Shown here in pieces: positions 11,601 to 19,809 of a DNA stretch of 64,000 bases; the stretch's first letter is position 1; every line of letters starts with the position of its first letter. The notes beneath the pieces are model-generated. The model did not search any database, was not told the DNA's origin, and saw only the letters and a program-made list of their open reading frames with translations. A program made the translations under genes and the position numbers. Origin of the DNA: Strix aluco (Eukaryota > Chordata > Aves > Strigiformes > Strigidae); contig NC_133970.1 in NCBI RefSeq assembly GCF_031877795.1, forward strand, positions 44,003,533 through 44,067,532, in the 5' to 3' direction.

Positions 11601-12279
11601 AGAAATTATACCTCGGTATGGAGCAATAGAAGCAATAGACTCAGATAGGGGTCCACACTTTGTATCCAGAGTAGCCAAAGAGACTTTGGCTGCCCTGGGT
11701 ACACAGTGGCAATACCACACTCCGTGGCACTCGCAGAGCTCAGGAAAAGTTGAACGTATGAACGGAGAAATAAAAAAACAACTTACCAAACTAATGTTAG
11801 AAACTAAAATGTCATGGGTAAAGTGTCTCCCTTTAGCCTTGTTAAATATCAGAACTCAGCCCCGAACTGATGTAGGCATTTCTCCCTTTGAAATGCTATA
11901 TGGGATGCCTTATGATTTAGAAATGCCACCGGATCACCCCCAACTTGAAGAATTAAAGATAAAATCCTACCTGATACAGCTAATGGCAAGGAGAAAACAA
12001 CTGCAGGCTCGGGGGATGGTAGTACAAAGGCCTCCATTGGATGTGGGCATGCATCAAATCCAACCAGGAGATAAAGTACTAATCAAATCATGGAAAGAAT
12101 CTTCTTTGACCCCCCGTTGGGAAGGACCCTATGTTGCTCTTATCACTACAGAAACTGCTGTTCGGACTGCTGAGAAGGGGTGGACACACGCAAGCCGAGT
12201 AAAGGGACCTATACAGGATCCGGCCTGGAAAGTGACCAGCCCTCCTGGGGATCTACGAGTCACCCTTCGGAAAACCTGA
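8671..12279 (+). CDS. pol: ERV1 Pol polyprotein (PR-RT-RNase H-IN)
   Basis: 1202 codons after the gag UAG, about the length expected of gammaretroviral Pol, made as Gag-Pol by readthrough. Protease: DSGA with catalytic Asp at residue 34. Reverse transcriptase: YVDD at 323-326 and LPQGF upstream. RNase H: VDGSS with Asp 625, then CELYA, YTDSRYA and a final Asp in NNLADQEA. Integrase: HX3H...CX2C zinc domain, then catalytic Asp 934, Asp 992 and Glu 1028 with D-X57-D-X35-E spacing. All catalytic residues are present. Odd: a cysteine-rich segment at 779-816, between RNase H and integrase, has no counterpart in ERV2 pol. Intact and probably functional by sequence. Confidence 0.95.
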   Translation, partial: GCQGLYLLGTRERTEPLIKLKVGPQQQEVEFLVDSGAERSTVQSLPQGCKISSEKVQVVGAKGEPFGVPVIKDVLLETDSKVGVGSLLLVPEADYNLLGRDLMIELGISLEVTEHKLEIKLCPLRVEDETKINPEVWYTPDTVGKLNVEPFMVTIRDPEVPVRIKQYPIPLEGRQGLKPEIQRLIKQGLLEPCMSPFNTPILPVKKADGGYRLVHDLREINKRTVTRFPVVANPHTLLSQLGPNDRWYSVIDLKDAFWACPLKEECRNYFAFEWEDPDTHRKTQLRWTVLPQGFTESPNLFGQALEQILQDYQIGDTLTLVQYVDDLLITGEDEERVREESIKLLNFLSLKGLKVSKSKLQFVEKEVKYLGHRLSQGTKKLDPERVKGILSLPSPKTKKQVRQLLGLFGYCKQWIEGYSGKVKFLYTKITKNGLLKWTQEDDQRLKELKTELVNAPVLSLPDLKRPFFLFVNTEEGTAFGVLAQEWAGKKKPVAYISKLLDPVSRGWPTCLQVVVAAALLVEEAHKITFGSELRILSPHNIRGVLQQKAEKWITDTRLVKYEAILITSPHLTLETTSLQNPAQFLYGEPSQDLFHDCLRNIEEQTKIRPDLEEEELGKGEKLFVDGSSRVVEGKRKSGYAIIDGKTFKVIESGPLSPSWSAQTCELYAVLKALQLLNGKVGTIYTDSRYAFGIVHTFGKIWEERGLINSRGKGLVHQELISQILQAIRGPSKIAVVHVKGHQRGLNPLVRGNNLADQEAKRAALSALDLDDPIEDRKRCVNCGDNYLPCYGCWKEYGVDGIECVCERPGFKWCFFHGKSYELLSFTVQEQAKLNQMGIKQKANGKWELPDGREVLPKPIATKIMQQFHKNTHWGTQTLVDQFATKYMCIGIYDIAKRVIGECLVCQKVNKHQIRKRVYGGRELAHRPFARIQIDFTELPKVGRYKYLLVIIDHLTQFVEAFPTARATAHTVTRILLEEIIPRYGAIEAIDSDRGPHFVSRVAKETLAALGTQWQYHTPWHSQSSGKVERMNGEIKKQLTKLMLETKMSWVKCLPLALLNIRTQPRTDVGISPFEMLYGMPYDLEMPPDHPQLEELKIKSYLIQLMARRKQLQARGMVVQRPPLDVGMHQIQPGDKVLIKSWKESSLTPRWEGPYVALITTETAVRTAEKGWTHASRVKGPIQDPAWKVTSPPGDLRVTLRKT

Positions 12280-12389
12280 AAGAACTCTCTACACATTGTG
12301 AGATAAGAACCTACGAAGGACTCGATGAGTGAGACCCTGATATTTTTGTCCAATTGAAACTTATATTTGTTTTCCTTTTATATGCATAA

Positions 12390-12479
12390 AGTGTAAAGTG
12401 TAATGTATGTAAAGAAGGCTGGGGGATTCATAATGCACATGGAATAAATCTTCGGTCTAGTTGTAATCAGTGTTATTAA
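12390..12479 (+). pseudogene. ERV1 relic of the cysteine-rich small ORF found in ERV2
   Basis: The pol-env gap of ERV1 is 361 bp to the start of the alternative-frame ORF. A short frame here, with no ATG and a stop just upstream, encodes KCNVCKEGW and ends SSCNQCY followed by TAA. The intact 71-residue ORF of ERV2 at the same place has KCMVCQDKW and ends VCTQCW. The CX2C pairs and flanking Lys/Trp agree, so I read this as a decayed homologue; the preceding frame (FICIKCK, about 12374-12398) may be its frameshifted continuation. The function of the family is unknown. Confidence 0.5.
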
Positions 12480-12642
12480 CGAGAACGGAGATTAACTAAT
12501 CAGGCCCTAAAACTGGAGTAAAAACAGGAAAATAATTGAAGATTCTAAAACTTGGTAGAAAATATTTACTAAAGGGATAAATCCTGAAAGAGAGTGCACT
12601 CACTCTAATTGGCCTACTCAATAGCACTCTCAGATCCTAAGG

Positions 12643-12951
12643 GTGATCTGTAGAAAGCAGATCCCCTGGGTCCCCTGTCGTGAACCCGAGGTCAAAGATA
12701 AAAACTGGGAGACCTATGTGTCCCGGAGTAGAGGCAAACGTACCCCTGAAGAATACGGCTGCTGCCGAGAAGATGGAACACCCTGCTGCTCTAAGCAACA
12801 GAGTAGGCAGAGGAGGCAGAGACGTATCAAAGTGGGGAAAACTTTACTGCCCTACTCTGAAGAAAAAAGGACCTCTGAGGGAGAAGGGCCAGACGAGAGT
12901 GTCAGACACCCCGATACAAAAGAGACTAAGAAAAAATATGCAAATCTATAG
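12643..12951 (+). CDS. ERV1 alternative-frame arginine-rich ORF overlapping the env leader
   Basis: A 102-codon open frame that begins at a GTG and contains no in-frame ATG, so it would need splicing to an upstream AUG to be made. It overlaps the first 60 or so env codons in another frame. Its core, EEYGCCREDGTPCCSKQQ followed by SRQRRQRRIK, is an arginine-rich patch like those that bind RNA or direct nuclear entry. ERV2 has the equivalent frame (50307-50507) with EEFPCCREDGTPRGSKQ and RARQRRNK. Conservation could be a by-product of conservation of the env frame. No function is known to me; a chance overlap remains possible. Confidence 0.4.
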   Translation: MICRKQIPWVPCREPEVKDKNWETYVSRSRGKRTPEEYGCCREDGTPCCSKQQSRQRRQRRIKVGKTLLPYSEEKRTSEGEGPDESVRHPDTKETKKKYANL

Positions 12952-15235
12952 AATCCTGTCAGCCTTCTATTGGAGCTATTGGATAGTCTGGCTAGGTATA
13001 TTAGCTACAATGAATACACTACCAGGATGGGCTAGAACGACTGACCAATCCCACCAACCTTTTGAACATACCCTAACTAATCAAATTATATGGCCTTGGA
13101 CAGATGCTTATTATGGACATACAGGAAGTATGGATGCAGATTTGTATGGGACAGAGTTAGCAACTGCCATACTAAGCAATAACCTAACACTCCAAACATA
13201 TAAATGGGAGAATTCATCCCATACCTGGACAGCTAAAAAAGGAGATGAGATACAGATAGGCTGCAGAGTATTCAATGTAAATGTGATAATAAGTCGGCAC
13301 CCTTTAATTCAAACCGTCCGTCAGCCCCCTTTTACTCAAATCGTTATCAGAGACAAAACGGAATCTAAAATAGCTCAAACCCGTTGTGAGTCGGAAGCCT
13401 GTTGGTATGCATTTACTGCAACCCAACCGGTGTCCATAGTTTGTTTGGGAGAGACCAGGTCAGGAGATCAAGCTATATCTTTCCGATTTCCATTGAATAT
13501 ACAGGAGGAAACTACAACAACCACAACCCACACTCCCAAAGAGACTACTCAGACTACTCATACTGTTCCAACACAACCAACAGTCGTGCTTAGCCCAAGA
13601 ATTTTTAAAATTGGACCATATGCAATTAGAAATACAGGTCAACAACAAATGCTGTTTAACCCGGCGTGGTCTCTCAAACAAGTTGAATTGTTAATGCAAA
13701 ATAATGTTTCAAATATTCAGCCAGCATGTTCACCTTTCCTAAAGACTTCTTACGAGGGATGGACAACCTGGCTACAAAAACAAACTCCTCACACAAAAAG
13801 AACGCAGAGAGACTTAACCGGTGCTTTGGGAACAGGATTGGGAGTTTTAAATAGTATTGATTCGGAGGTGATAATGAACAAATTGGCTACCTCAATTAGT
13901 GATTTAACTAATATACAAAGGCCTTTGCGATCTTCCTTATTGGCTTTGGGGGCTAACCAGTGGCTGTTGTCGAATATATTACCAAAAGGGGAAAAGGTAA
14001 ATATAAAGGATCATGAATTGATTACAGATGCACTCAGTGTGCTCCAAAATAACCTCTCTTTAGCTCTCAGCTGCATCCAGGCTCAAATATGGATGCAGTC
14101 GATAACTGCCTCAATTATAAGAGAAGGTGAAGAAGGTATTCTTCCTACTGAAATTCGGAGAATAATTTGGGACAGTGCTACTAATTTTGAAAAGAAACTC
14201 CAATCCTGGTGGAACCTGGTAAACTTTACCTATGACCCCATCACAAACACAGCTACTACCTTTATACTCACTATTTACAATGCCACCATATACCAAATTT
14301 ATCCTATCATTGCATTAGGGCTGAATCACAACGGGACCATACTCTATCCTTCTGAGCATAGAGTATGGGCCCGAAAGGTAAACGGAAAATGGCAAACTGT
14401 CAATCTAGAGTCCTGCATTGTACGGGAACAACAAGGATTCATTTGTGAAGGCAATGCAATTGAGGCACAAGATATTTGTTTAGATACCGAACAAAATATT
14501 TGTCACTTTGAGGTCCATCCCAATGAAAATCCTAAAACAGTACTTATATATATTGGCGAAGGTTGTGTATGTTTGAGGACGGTTTGTGAATTCTTAACCG
14601 TAGACAAGATCATAATAGAGACAAAAAATTATTCAAATCTCTGTGTTTGCAATTTCACAAAGGTAATTGGATGTGACTTTTCCTATTTAGCCCCGGTCAC
14701 GTCTTACCAACTCCTGCAATCCAATTATACATTAATACATAATCTACAACCTACACCCATTGGAATGAATCTCACTTTGGTTAAGCAGTTACTTCAACAC
14801 AAAGACTTAGTTAGAATTTTAGAGAAAGTTAGAGAAAACGGACAGAAAACTCTAATAACTGTTCATCACAATGTGGAAGAAATACACCGAGTCTTGGAAA
14901 GAGCAAAAAAGAATGCAGAACATAATTGGTGGGACACCCTTTTTGGATGGTCACCTACTGCTACAGGCATCTTGAACAAGTTGTGTCACCCCATTGTGGT
15001 TCTCTTGATATTAATCTTAATCAGTTTGACTTTGTCAATAATATTATATGTCATAACTTGGAGAATGATGCAACGGGTAACATATCTGATATCTGTCACC
15101 CGTCCAATACTCATTAAAGCCAAAACCAATCAATTAGATGATGACTTTAAATTGAAAAAAACTCTCCTGTTAAGTCAACAAGAATTGCAACGATTTGATG
15201 AACAAAATGATAAAAAGAAAAAGGGGGGATTGTGA
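12773..15235 (+). CDS. env: ERV1 envelope glycoprotein precursor (long-TM type, no CX6CC)
   Basis: Envelope precursor, 820 codons from the ATG at 12773. I chose this start because the same ATG and context occur in ERV2 (50383); the frame is open further upstream (another ATG at 12716). A basic leader of about 55 residues precedes M56 and a hydrophobic signal segment (about 60-76). A basic site (KRTQR, ending near residue 346) followed by a Gly-rich hydrophobic stretch marks the likely SU/TM cleavage. The membrane span is about 740-764 with a tail of about 55 residues. The TM ectodomain is thus about 390 residues and lacks the gamma/alpha CX6CC and immunosuppressive-domain motifs, so this is not a classical gamma Env. 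The stop codon lies 5 bp inside the 3' LTR. The reading frame is intact. Confidence 0.85.
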   Translation: MEHPAALSNRVGRGGRDVSKWGKLYCPTLKKKGPLREKGQTRVSDTPIQKRLRKNMQIYRILSAFYWSYWIVWLGILATMNTLPGWARTTDQSHQPFEHTLTNQIIWPWTDAYYGHTGSMDADLYGTELATAILSNNLTLQTYKWENSSHTWTAKKGDEIQIGCRVFNVNVIISRHPLIQTVRQPPFTQIVIRDKTESKIAQTRCESEACWYAFTATQPVSIVCLGETRSGDQAISFRFPLNIQEETTTTTTHTPKETTQTTHTVPTQPTVVLSPRIFKIGPYAIRNTGQQQMLFNPAWSLKQVELLMQNNVSNIQPACSPFLKTSYEGWTTWLQKQTPHTKRTQRDLTGALGTGLGVLNSIDSEVIMNKLATSISDLTNIQRPLRSSLLALGANQWLLSNILPKGEKVNIKDHELITDALSVLQNNLSLALSCIQAQIWMQSITASIIREGEEGILPTEIRRIIWDSATNFEKKLQSWWNLVNFTYDPITNTATTFILTIYNATIYQIYPIIALGLNHNGTILYPSEHRVWARKVNGKWQTVNLESCIVREQQGFICEGNAIEAQDICLDTEQNICHFEVHPNENPKTVLIYIGEGCVCLRTVCEFLTVDKIIIETKNYSNLCVCNFTKVIGCDFSYLAPVTSYQLLQSNYTLIHNLQPTPIGMNLTLVKQLLQHKDLVRILEKVRENGQKTLITVHHNVEEIHRVLERAKKNAEHNWWDTLFGWSPTATGILNKLCHPIVVLLILILISLTLSIILYVITWRMMQRVTYLISVTRPILIKAKTNQLDDDFKLKKTLLLSQQELQRFDEQNDKKKKGGL
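15213..15229 (+). promoter_or_regulatory. ERV1 polypurine tract
   Basis: AAAAGAAAAAGGGGGGA immediately upstream of the 3' LTR, the plus-strand primer of reverse transcription. The same tract precedes the ERV2 3' LTR. It also codes the last residues of Env (KKKKGG). Confidence 0.9.
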
Positions 15236-15826
15236 TAGACAGTAAACTGTTTGTTCATCAAATTCCATTGAAGATACTGGGAGCTCGTGACATGTTATTC
15301 CATAAACTATGTTGGCCTAAGCTTAATCTTAACTATTACACTGTGTAACGACTAACTGACTGTAAGTGCTTATCTAAGTTGAAATGCTGAAGCAAGGACT
15401 CCTACTATGCAAAAGACTGAAAAGAGGGAGAAAGGGAAGAAGGACAAAGGGGAGAAAGACAAAGGGGAGAAGAAGAAGAAAAAAAAGGGGGTAGTGTCTA
15501 TATTCTGTAAGATATAAACAAAGACTTTGTGAGCCACTCTCAGGAAAGTAGGAAATACGAGAAGCTGGTGACGTGAGGAAGACCCGGATGGAGCGACCCC
15601 CTAGCTGCAAAGTGCGCAGACATAGGATACACCTCTCAGAGAGACCCGATACCGGAAGGCGGAGGATATAAAAAAGACGGACCCTCGGGAAGTGGGTGCG
15701 CGCCGTTGGTGGAGCAGGGACTCCCCGGCCGCCCAGCGCTGTTTTGCTTATTGCCGCTTGCTAAAATAAATAATTGAAATTTAATTTGTCCTAACTTGCA
15801 TCATTTTGGCAAGATAGTCTATAACA
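15231..15826 (+). mobile_element. ERV1 3' LTR
   Basis: 596 bp, same termini as the 5' LTR, with 7 substitutions and no indels (for example CTAGG/CTATG, GACGCAGG/GACATAGG, GCGCCC/GCGCCG). It is followed by the target duplication ATAGG. The minus-strand ORF at 15374-15610 is a shadow of the purine-rich region. Confidence 0.95.
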
Positions 15827-15831
15827 ATAGG

Positions 15832-16599
15832 TATTATACTAAGTTATAGCAAACCAACTATTCTGATGTAAAAGGTGGGAGTACTGAAGCCTGAGCAACA
15901 GGCCCTGAACTGAAACTGCTAACTCTGTATGTAGTCATTAGTGAAATATGCATAGAAGATGTAGCTTAAACATCATAAAACATGTCTATCTTGAATGTAT
16001 CCTTATATTTCTTTATGTGTGAGCAAGATAACAAGGCCACAGAAACAGTTGTCTGGCCTTGTGACCTTGCTCATAAATTAACTAGAAAAGCAGGGAAACT
16101 CCCTTAGCTTCTCCCTTAAGCCCTGGCCAGGCTCTGGGGGGAACCTAACGTGAGATGAAAACCAGATGTTTCCGCTTAAAACAAAGGTGCCAGCTATTCT
16201 GGCTTACTGATTTTTAGGTATATAAGGCTGGGCCCGCTCACAGCGACTTCGGAAGCCTCACCTACGGGTGGACGCACCGCGTAGGATTTCCCACTTGCCG
16301 GGACAGGCTCTCCAAATCCTCGCTGTAACCGGGGCTGCCCAGCGACTGCGGATCTGGATGGTGGTAAAGTGTGCAAGTGGTGATGGATCTTTCTTAATCA
16401 CTATTCTCTCTCTCTCAGGTAGTAATGATTTGATGCATTACCCTGTATTTTCCTGTTTGTTTAAGTGCACTATTCTGTCTTTTCTTACTGTATGTTTTCT
16501 GTATTATTCTGTTATATTATTTAGTTATTTCTAGTAAAATACGCCTGCTCTTTTCACTCTGGTGTCTGAGTTTAATTGATATCCCTGATCAGCAAAACA
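15832..16599 (+). mobile_element. Family B LTR, 3' segment
   Basis: Continuation of the LTR interrupted by ERV1. It matches 26220-26918 with a shared TATA box (TATATAAGGCTGG, 16218-16230), a long block around 16240-16345 (ACGCACCGCGTAGGATTTCC) and the same end (GATCAGCAAAACA, 16587-16599). The outer target duplication GACCT follows. The family uses 5-bp duplications and has no internal region here, so its retroviral class is not certain. Confidence 0.85.
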
Positions 16600-16791
16600 G
16601 ACCTGAAGCCTTTTTCTGGAGAAACCCTCTCAACCACAGCAAAGGCAATGGCAGAGGGTAGCGCTAGCATAGTGAAAAACATCTTTGAAGTAGCAAGGCC
16701 TGCTCACTGAGCACCAAGGCAGTTGCTACACTCTGGGTCCAGAGGGGATAGAGAGCACTCAGGGTACAGCTATGATTCAGGCACCAGGGAG

Positions 16792-17170
16792 TGTTGCTGT
16801 TAGCTCTGCCTCTTTGAACCTGCCTCTCCACGTGTCAGTGGCGCTCAGGTCGCAGAGACTAATACTGCAACACCACAATTAGCCTGCCTCATTAAACCTG
16901 CCAATCCACATGTCAGTGGCGCTCAGATCGCAGACTAATGCTGCAGGAGGTTAAGACCTTCACGGGGACATCAGTACAAACACCAATATGATGGATACAA
17001 AATGTCCGTTTATTAAACTGTGTATCTCACCTATATACGTTCACCAAGCACCTCCTTCGTGGGTGTGCCCTTAACATTACAAGCCTATCCATCACCTTAC
17101 CTCGTAACAAGGGAGGGCTACAGCTATTCCTTCCATACATCACGAGATCTTCCGAGCGCCACTCCCTACA
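16792..17170 (-). mobile_element. ERV4 3' LTR (family A, long form)
   Basis: On the minus strand it starts TGTAGGGAGTGGCG and ends with GCAACA. It contains an internal duplication (two copies of the GCTCAGRTCGCAGA...CAATCCAC/CTCTCCAC block, 16800-16945) absent from the solo copy at 2057. The AATAAA (reverse of TTTATT near 17010) serves as polyadenylation signal. Confidence 0.9.
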
Positions 17171-17640
17171 CTTCCCCCTCCCCATGCTTTATAACATCGT
17201 TATTCCTGATTGATTGTCATTATTGTGCTGTTCCAAGTGGTGATGAGCAAGACCCATATGTCGATCTAAGAACAAAACATTAACCTTCTTAAACAATCTA
17301 CAAACTACGACACTAATACATGTAAAGGCGATACAAGTAGCAAGAAGCACACCCCATATTCTAATAATTCCCCAAATGAGCCAATCCCAACTAAGCTAAT
17401 TAGTAATCTAAGTCCACACGTTGTCAAGCCACCCAAACCATTCTGGTTTTACAAAGGTGGCTGTGATGAAGACATAGCAAGATTCTGCCCCTGTATCCAG
17501 AGGAAAACAGACGTCTTCGCGGTGATGTGCTCGTGCCCACTCTCTCCAATATCCTGCATGAGTTGGCAACACGCAACCAAGGAGGGTGATCCACCACCAA
17601 CGCTGTAACACAAAACTCCATCTTATATTAGATCAGGTTT
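17171..17640 (-). pseudogene. ERV4 env remnant (deleted) and polypurine tract
   Basis: Bases 17171-17183, read on the minus strand, are a GGGGAGGGGGAAG polypurine tract abutting the LTR. Rightwards, broken minus-strand frames encode a hydrophobic membrane-span-like stretch (about 17230-17370) and, at 17408-17621, a signal-peptide-like start (ITLLGCVLPTHAG) followed by a Trp-rich pre-membrane segment (WFGWLDNVW). Most of SU and the TM ectodomain are missing, so the two ends of env appear joined by a large deletion. Non-functional. Confidence 0.6.
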
Positions 17641-18770
17641 TACACACCGTGCGGGTATCCATTTGATTAGGCCGTCCTTTTCCACTGCTGCGTACCCACG
17701 CCCAAACACCCTCAGTGACCACCCCGACTCCCCAGCTATCGCACCCGGTTCCCTGATCTGGACCAAAGGATAGTTTTTCGTCGCCTGGGCTGGTATAAGG
17801 TGTTTCCACAGGGGAGGTGTAGACTCATCGCCTCGAACAGAATGATTTAAGGTATACAAAGCGCGTGACAAAAGAGCCTGTTGGCGGTCTATGGGTATTG
17901 TCCCTCTATGACCTTCCCCCTCCCCAAGCTGTTGGAGCTTTGCTTTCAGGGTGCGATGTGCACGTTCCACTATCGCTTGTCCTTGACTGTTATAAGGAAG
18001 GCCGTGTACTAATTTGATGTCCCACAATGCACACCATTCTTTTGTGCGTCTAGCAACAAAACAAGGGCCGTTATCTGTTTTGATCTCTTGTGGCTTCCCT
18101 AACAAGGCGATAACGCCCTCCCAATGAACAATAGTGTGTCTGGCTGTTTGCTTACGAGCCATTGTGGCTAATATTGTAGAGCTAAAGGTGTCAATGGTTA
18201 CTATGAGATACTTATTTGGTTTTAACAATTCACATGTTGTTACATCAGTTTGGAAGAGAGACCCTGTGGATTGACACCTGCCTCCCACAGTTGGCCTTTT
18301 TGACAGTAGGGACAAAGTGCCACTATGTTTTTTGCTTGTGACAGAGAAACATGACATGTTTTTGCTAAGGCTTTTGCTCCAAGGTGTAAAAAGGCATGTA
18401 AACTCTTTGCGGCGCCCAATGACCACACACCCCGTGCCGCTTGGTCAGCCTTATGATTGCCTTCTACAATCGGACCTGGTAGGGATTGGTGACTATTCAC
18501 ATGTGTAATAAAGGCCTGCCCTATGCGCTGTTGTAGAGCTTCATAAAGTAAGGTCGACACTTCCGTCTGCACAAATCCTACTGTTGTCATTTTGTGTACA
18601 AGTTTATAAACATATAAAGAGTCTGTAACAATATTAACAGGATTCTCTGCCTCTTGCTGGAGTGCCATTTGGACTGCTTTGGCCTCTAACCATTGTACAG
18701 ATTTGTTAGTCTGAGTCCACATCCTCTTTTCTTGGTTTTGCAGCAGCACCTGCAACACTTATTTCAAGAC
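17623..18770 (-). pseudogene. pol: ERV4 pol: RNase H C-part and integrase
   Basis: The minus-strand frame 18758-18240 encodes the RNase H C-terminal two-thirds (NIVTDSLYVY with a catalytic Asp, and HVNSHQSLPGP) and the integrase zinc domain (HAFLH, then CPYC). A frameshift near 18250-18300 moves to the frame 18426-17623, which holds the integrase core: TDVTT, KTDNGPCF and GQAIVERAH, the D-D-E residues, and the C-terminal GRGYAAVEKDGLIKWIP. The sequence is betaretrovirus-like. The RNase H N-terminus is missing at the junction with the LTR fragment to the right. Confidence 0.85.
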
Positions 18771-18774
18771 TTTA

Positions 18775-19420
18775 TGAATTAAGGGTTAGGGAAACTTCAA
18801 AAAATGCAGCATACTCAAAATAGTTCCACAGAAGGCTAGAAACAATACAGCAGTTACAGTTACTAGTTAAAAGAGTAGGCTAATTTCACTACTTTCAGGG
18901 ATATGACTAAATACTACAAAAATAAACAATAAGGAAAATACAGAATAGCACACTCACTTAATGGGGTACTAACATTCAGATCCGCAATTGCTGGGGAACC
19001 CTGGATGCAGCGAGAATTTAGAGTGCCCTTCCTCGCAAACCGGAAATCCTACGCGATGCGTCCATCCATAGGTGAGGCATCCAACATCGCTGCAAGCAGG
19101 TCCAGCCTCATATATCTAAATCAGCAGGCCAAAATAACTGGCAACTTTCTTTGAGCGGAAACATCTGCTCTCATCCTCCTGTTGGGTTCCACCCAGAGCC
19201 TGGCCACCACTCAAGGGGGAAAACCAAGGGAGTTTCTAGTAAGGTTAAACACTTGGGGTCCTGCTTCTTGATACTGCTAAACAAGGAACTTAAATACACA
19301 CATTCTTATAGCATTTCATCCTTATTAATAACTACATTTTGTCTAAGCTACATCTTTTACTGGTAACTAAGAAGTTTATATATTTCATCAAGGAGTTACA
19401 ATTACTGTTAGTATTTTTTC
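18775..19420 (-). mobile_element. Family B LTR fragment inside ERV4
   Basis: The reverse complement of 19000-19400 aligns with the family B LTRs at 16030-16380 and 26280-26660 (shared blocks such as ACGCGATGCGTCCA / CTTCCGG on the plus strand and TCATCCTCCTGTTGG). Its 5' LTR end is truncated at about 19420, and the other end (18775-18950) diverges from the other copies, so it may be a different subfamily or a chimera. ERV4 sequence on its two sides does not join into one frame (RNase H on the left, env on the right). Confidence 0.6.
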
Positions 19421-19740
19421 TTAAAAAGGTTGGCAACCATAGTGTGATTAAGGACAGAGATATTTTGTCCTATTGCAGCAGCAAGCATTACCCATACATT
19501 CTGCTTAAATGATCAGCTGAAGAGATCGTGAACTGTTGGCACAGGGGCATCCATAGCACCCACCGCTGGCTCCTGAGTGTCCACCAAAAGCTGCCTCTCA
19601 CGCCTCAGGTGTGGTTGCACACAGCTTGCTGGTAACCACCGGGACTGTGACCTGTGAAAATACAAGCATAACCTCTTCCTCAGGTTATTAAAGGATATGG
19701 TCCTTCCCAATTACCACTTTCCAGGACTTGAACCCTGCCC
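19421..19740 (-). pseudogene. ERV4 integrase C-terminus and env start (first copy)
   Basis: Minus-strand translation gives the retroviral integrase C-terminal signature (WGRGYAC-like, then a Trp-rich PARCV-like end) around 19620-19720, followed at about 19420-19560 by an env-like start containing NVWVMLAAA, comparable to the ERV3 Env N-terminus (NVWVTLANM). Stops and frameshifts interrupt it. This is the second pol/env junction in the element; the other is at 17640. Confidence 0.5.
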
Positions 19741-19809
19741 TGGACTTCTTGTTGATCTGGTATCTGCGACGAGAAGTGACGCAATATTGGTGGCACCTTT
19801 CATGATCAG

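Larger units (their letters stand above)
6217..15826 (+). mobile_element. ERV1: near-intact gamma-type (class I) provirus
   Basis: A 9.6-kb provirus with paired 596-bp LTRs, tRNA-His primer site, gag, pol (in frame after one UAG), env, polypurine tract and 5-bp target duplication ATAGG (6212-6216 and 15827-15831). I count 7 substitutions between the LTRs (about 1.2%), so it is fairly recent. The three major reading frames are uninterrupted apart from the expected gag UAG, and the protease, RT, RNase H and integrase active-site residues are all visible. Whether it is expressed cannot be told from sequence. Confidence 0.95.

Noticed and set aside
18317-18508. Plus-strand ORF in ERV4
   Set aside because: Shadow of the minus-strand integrase coding region.
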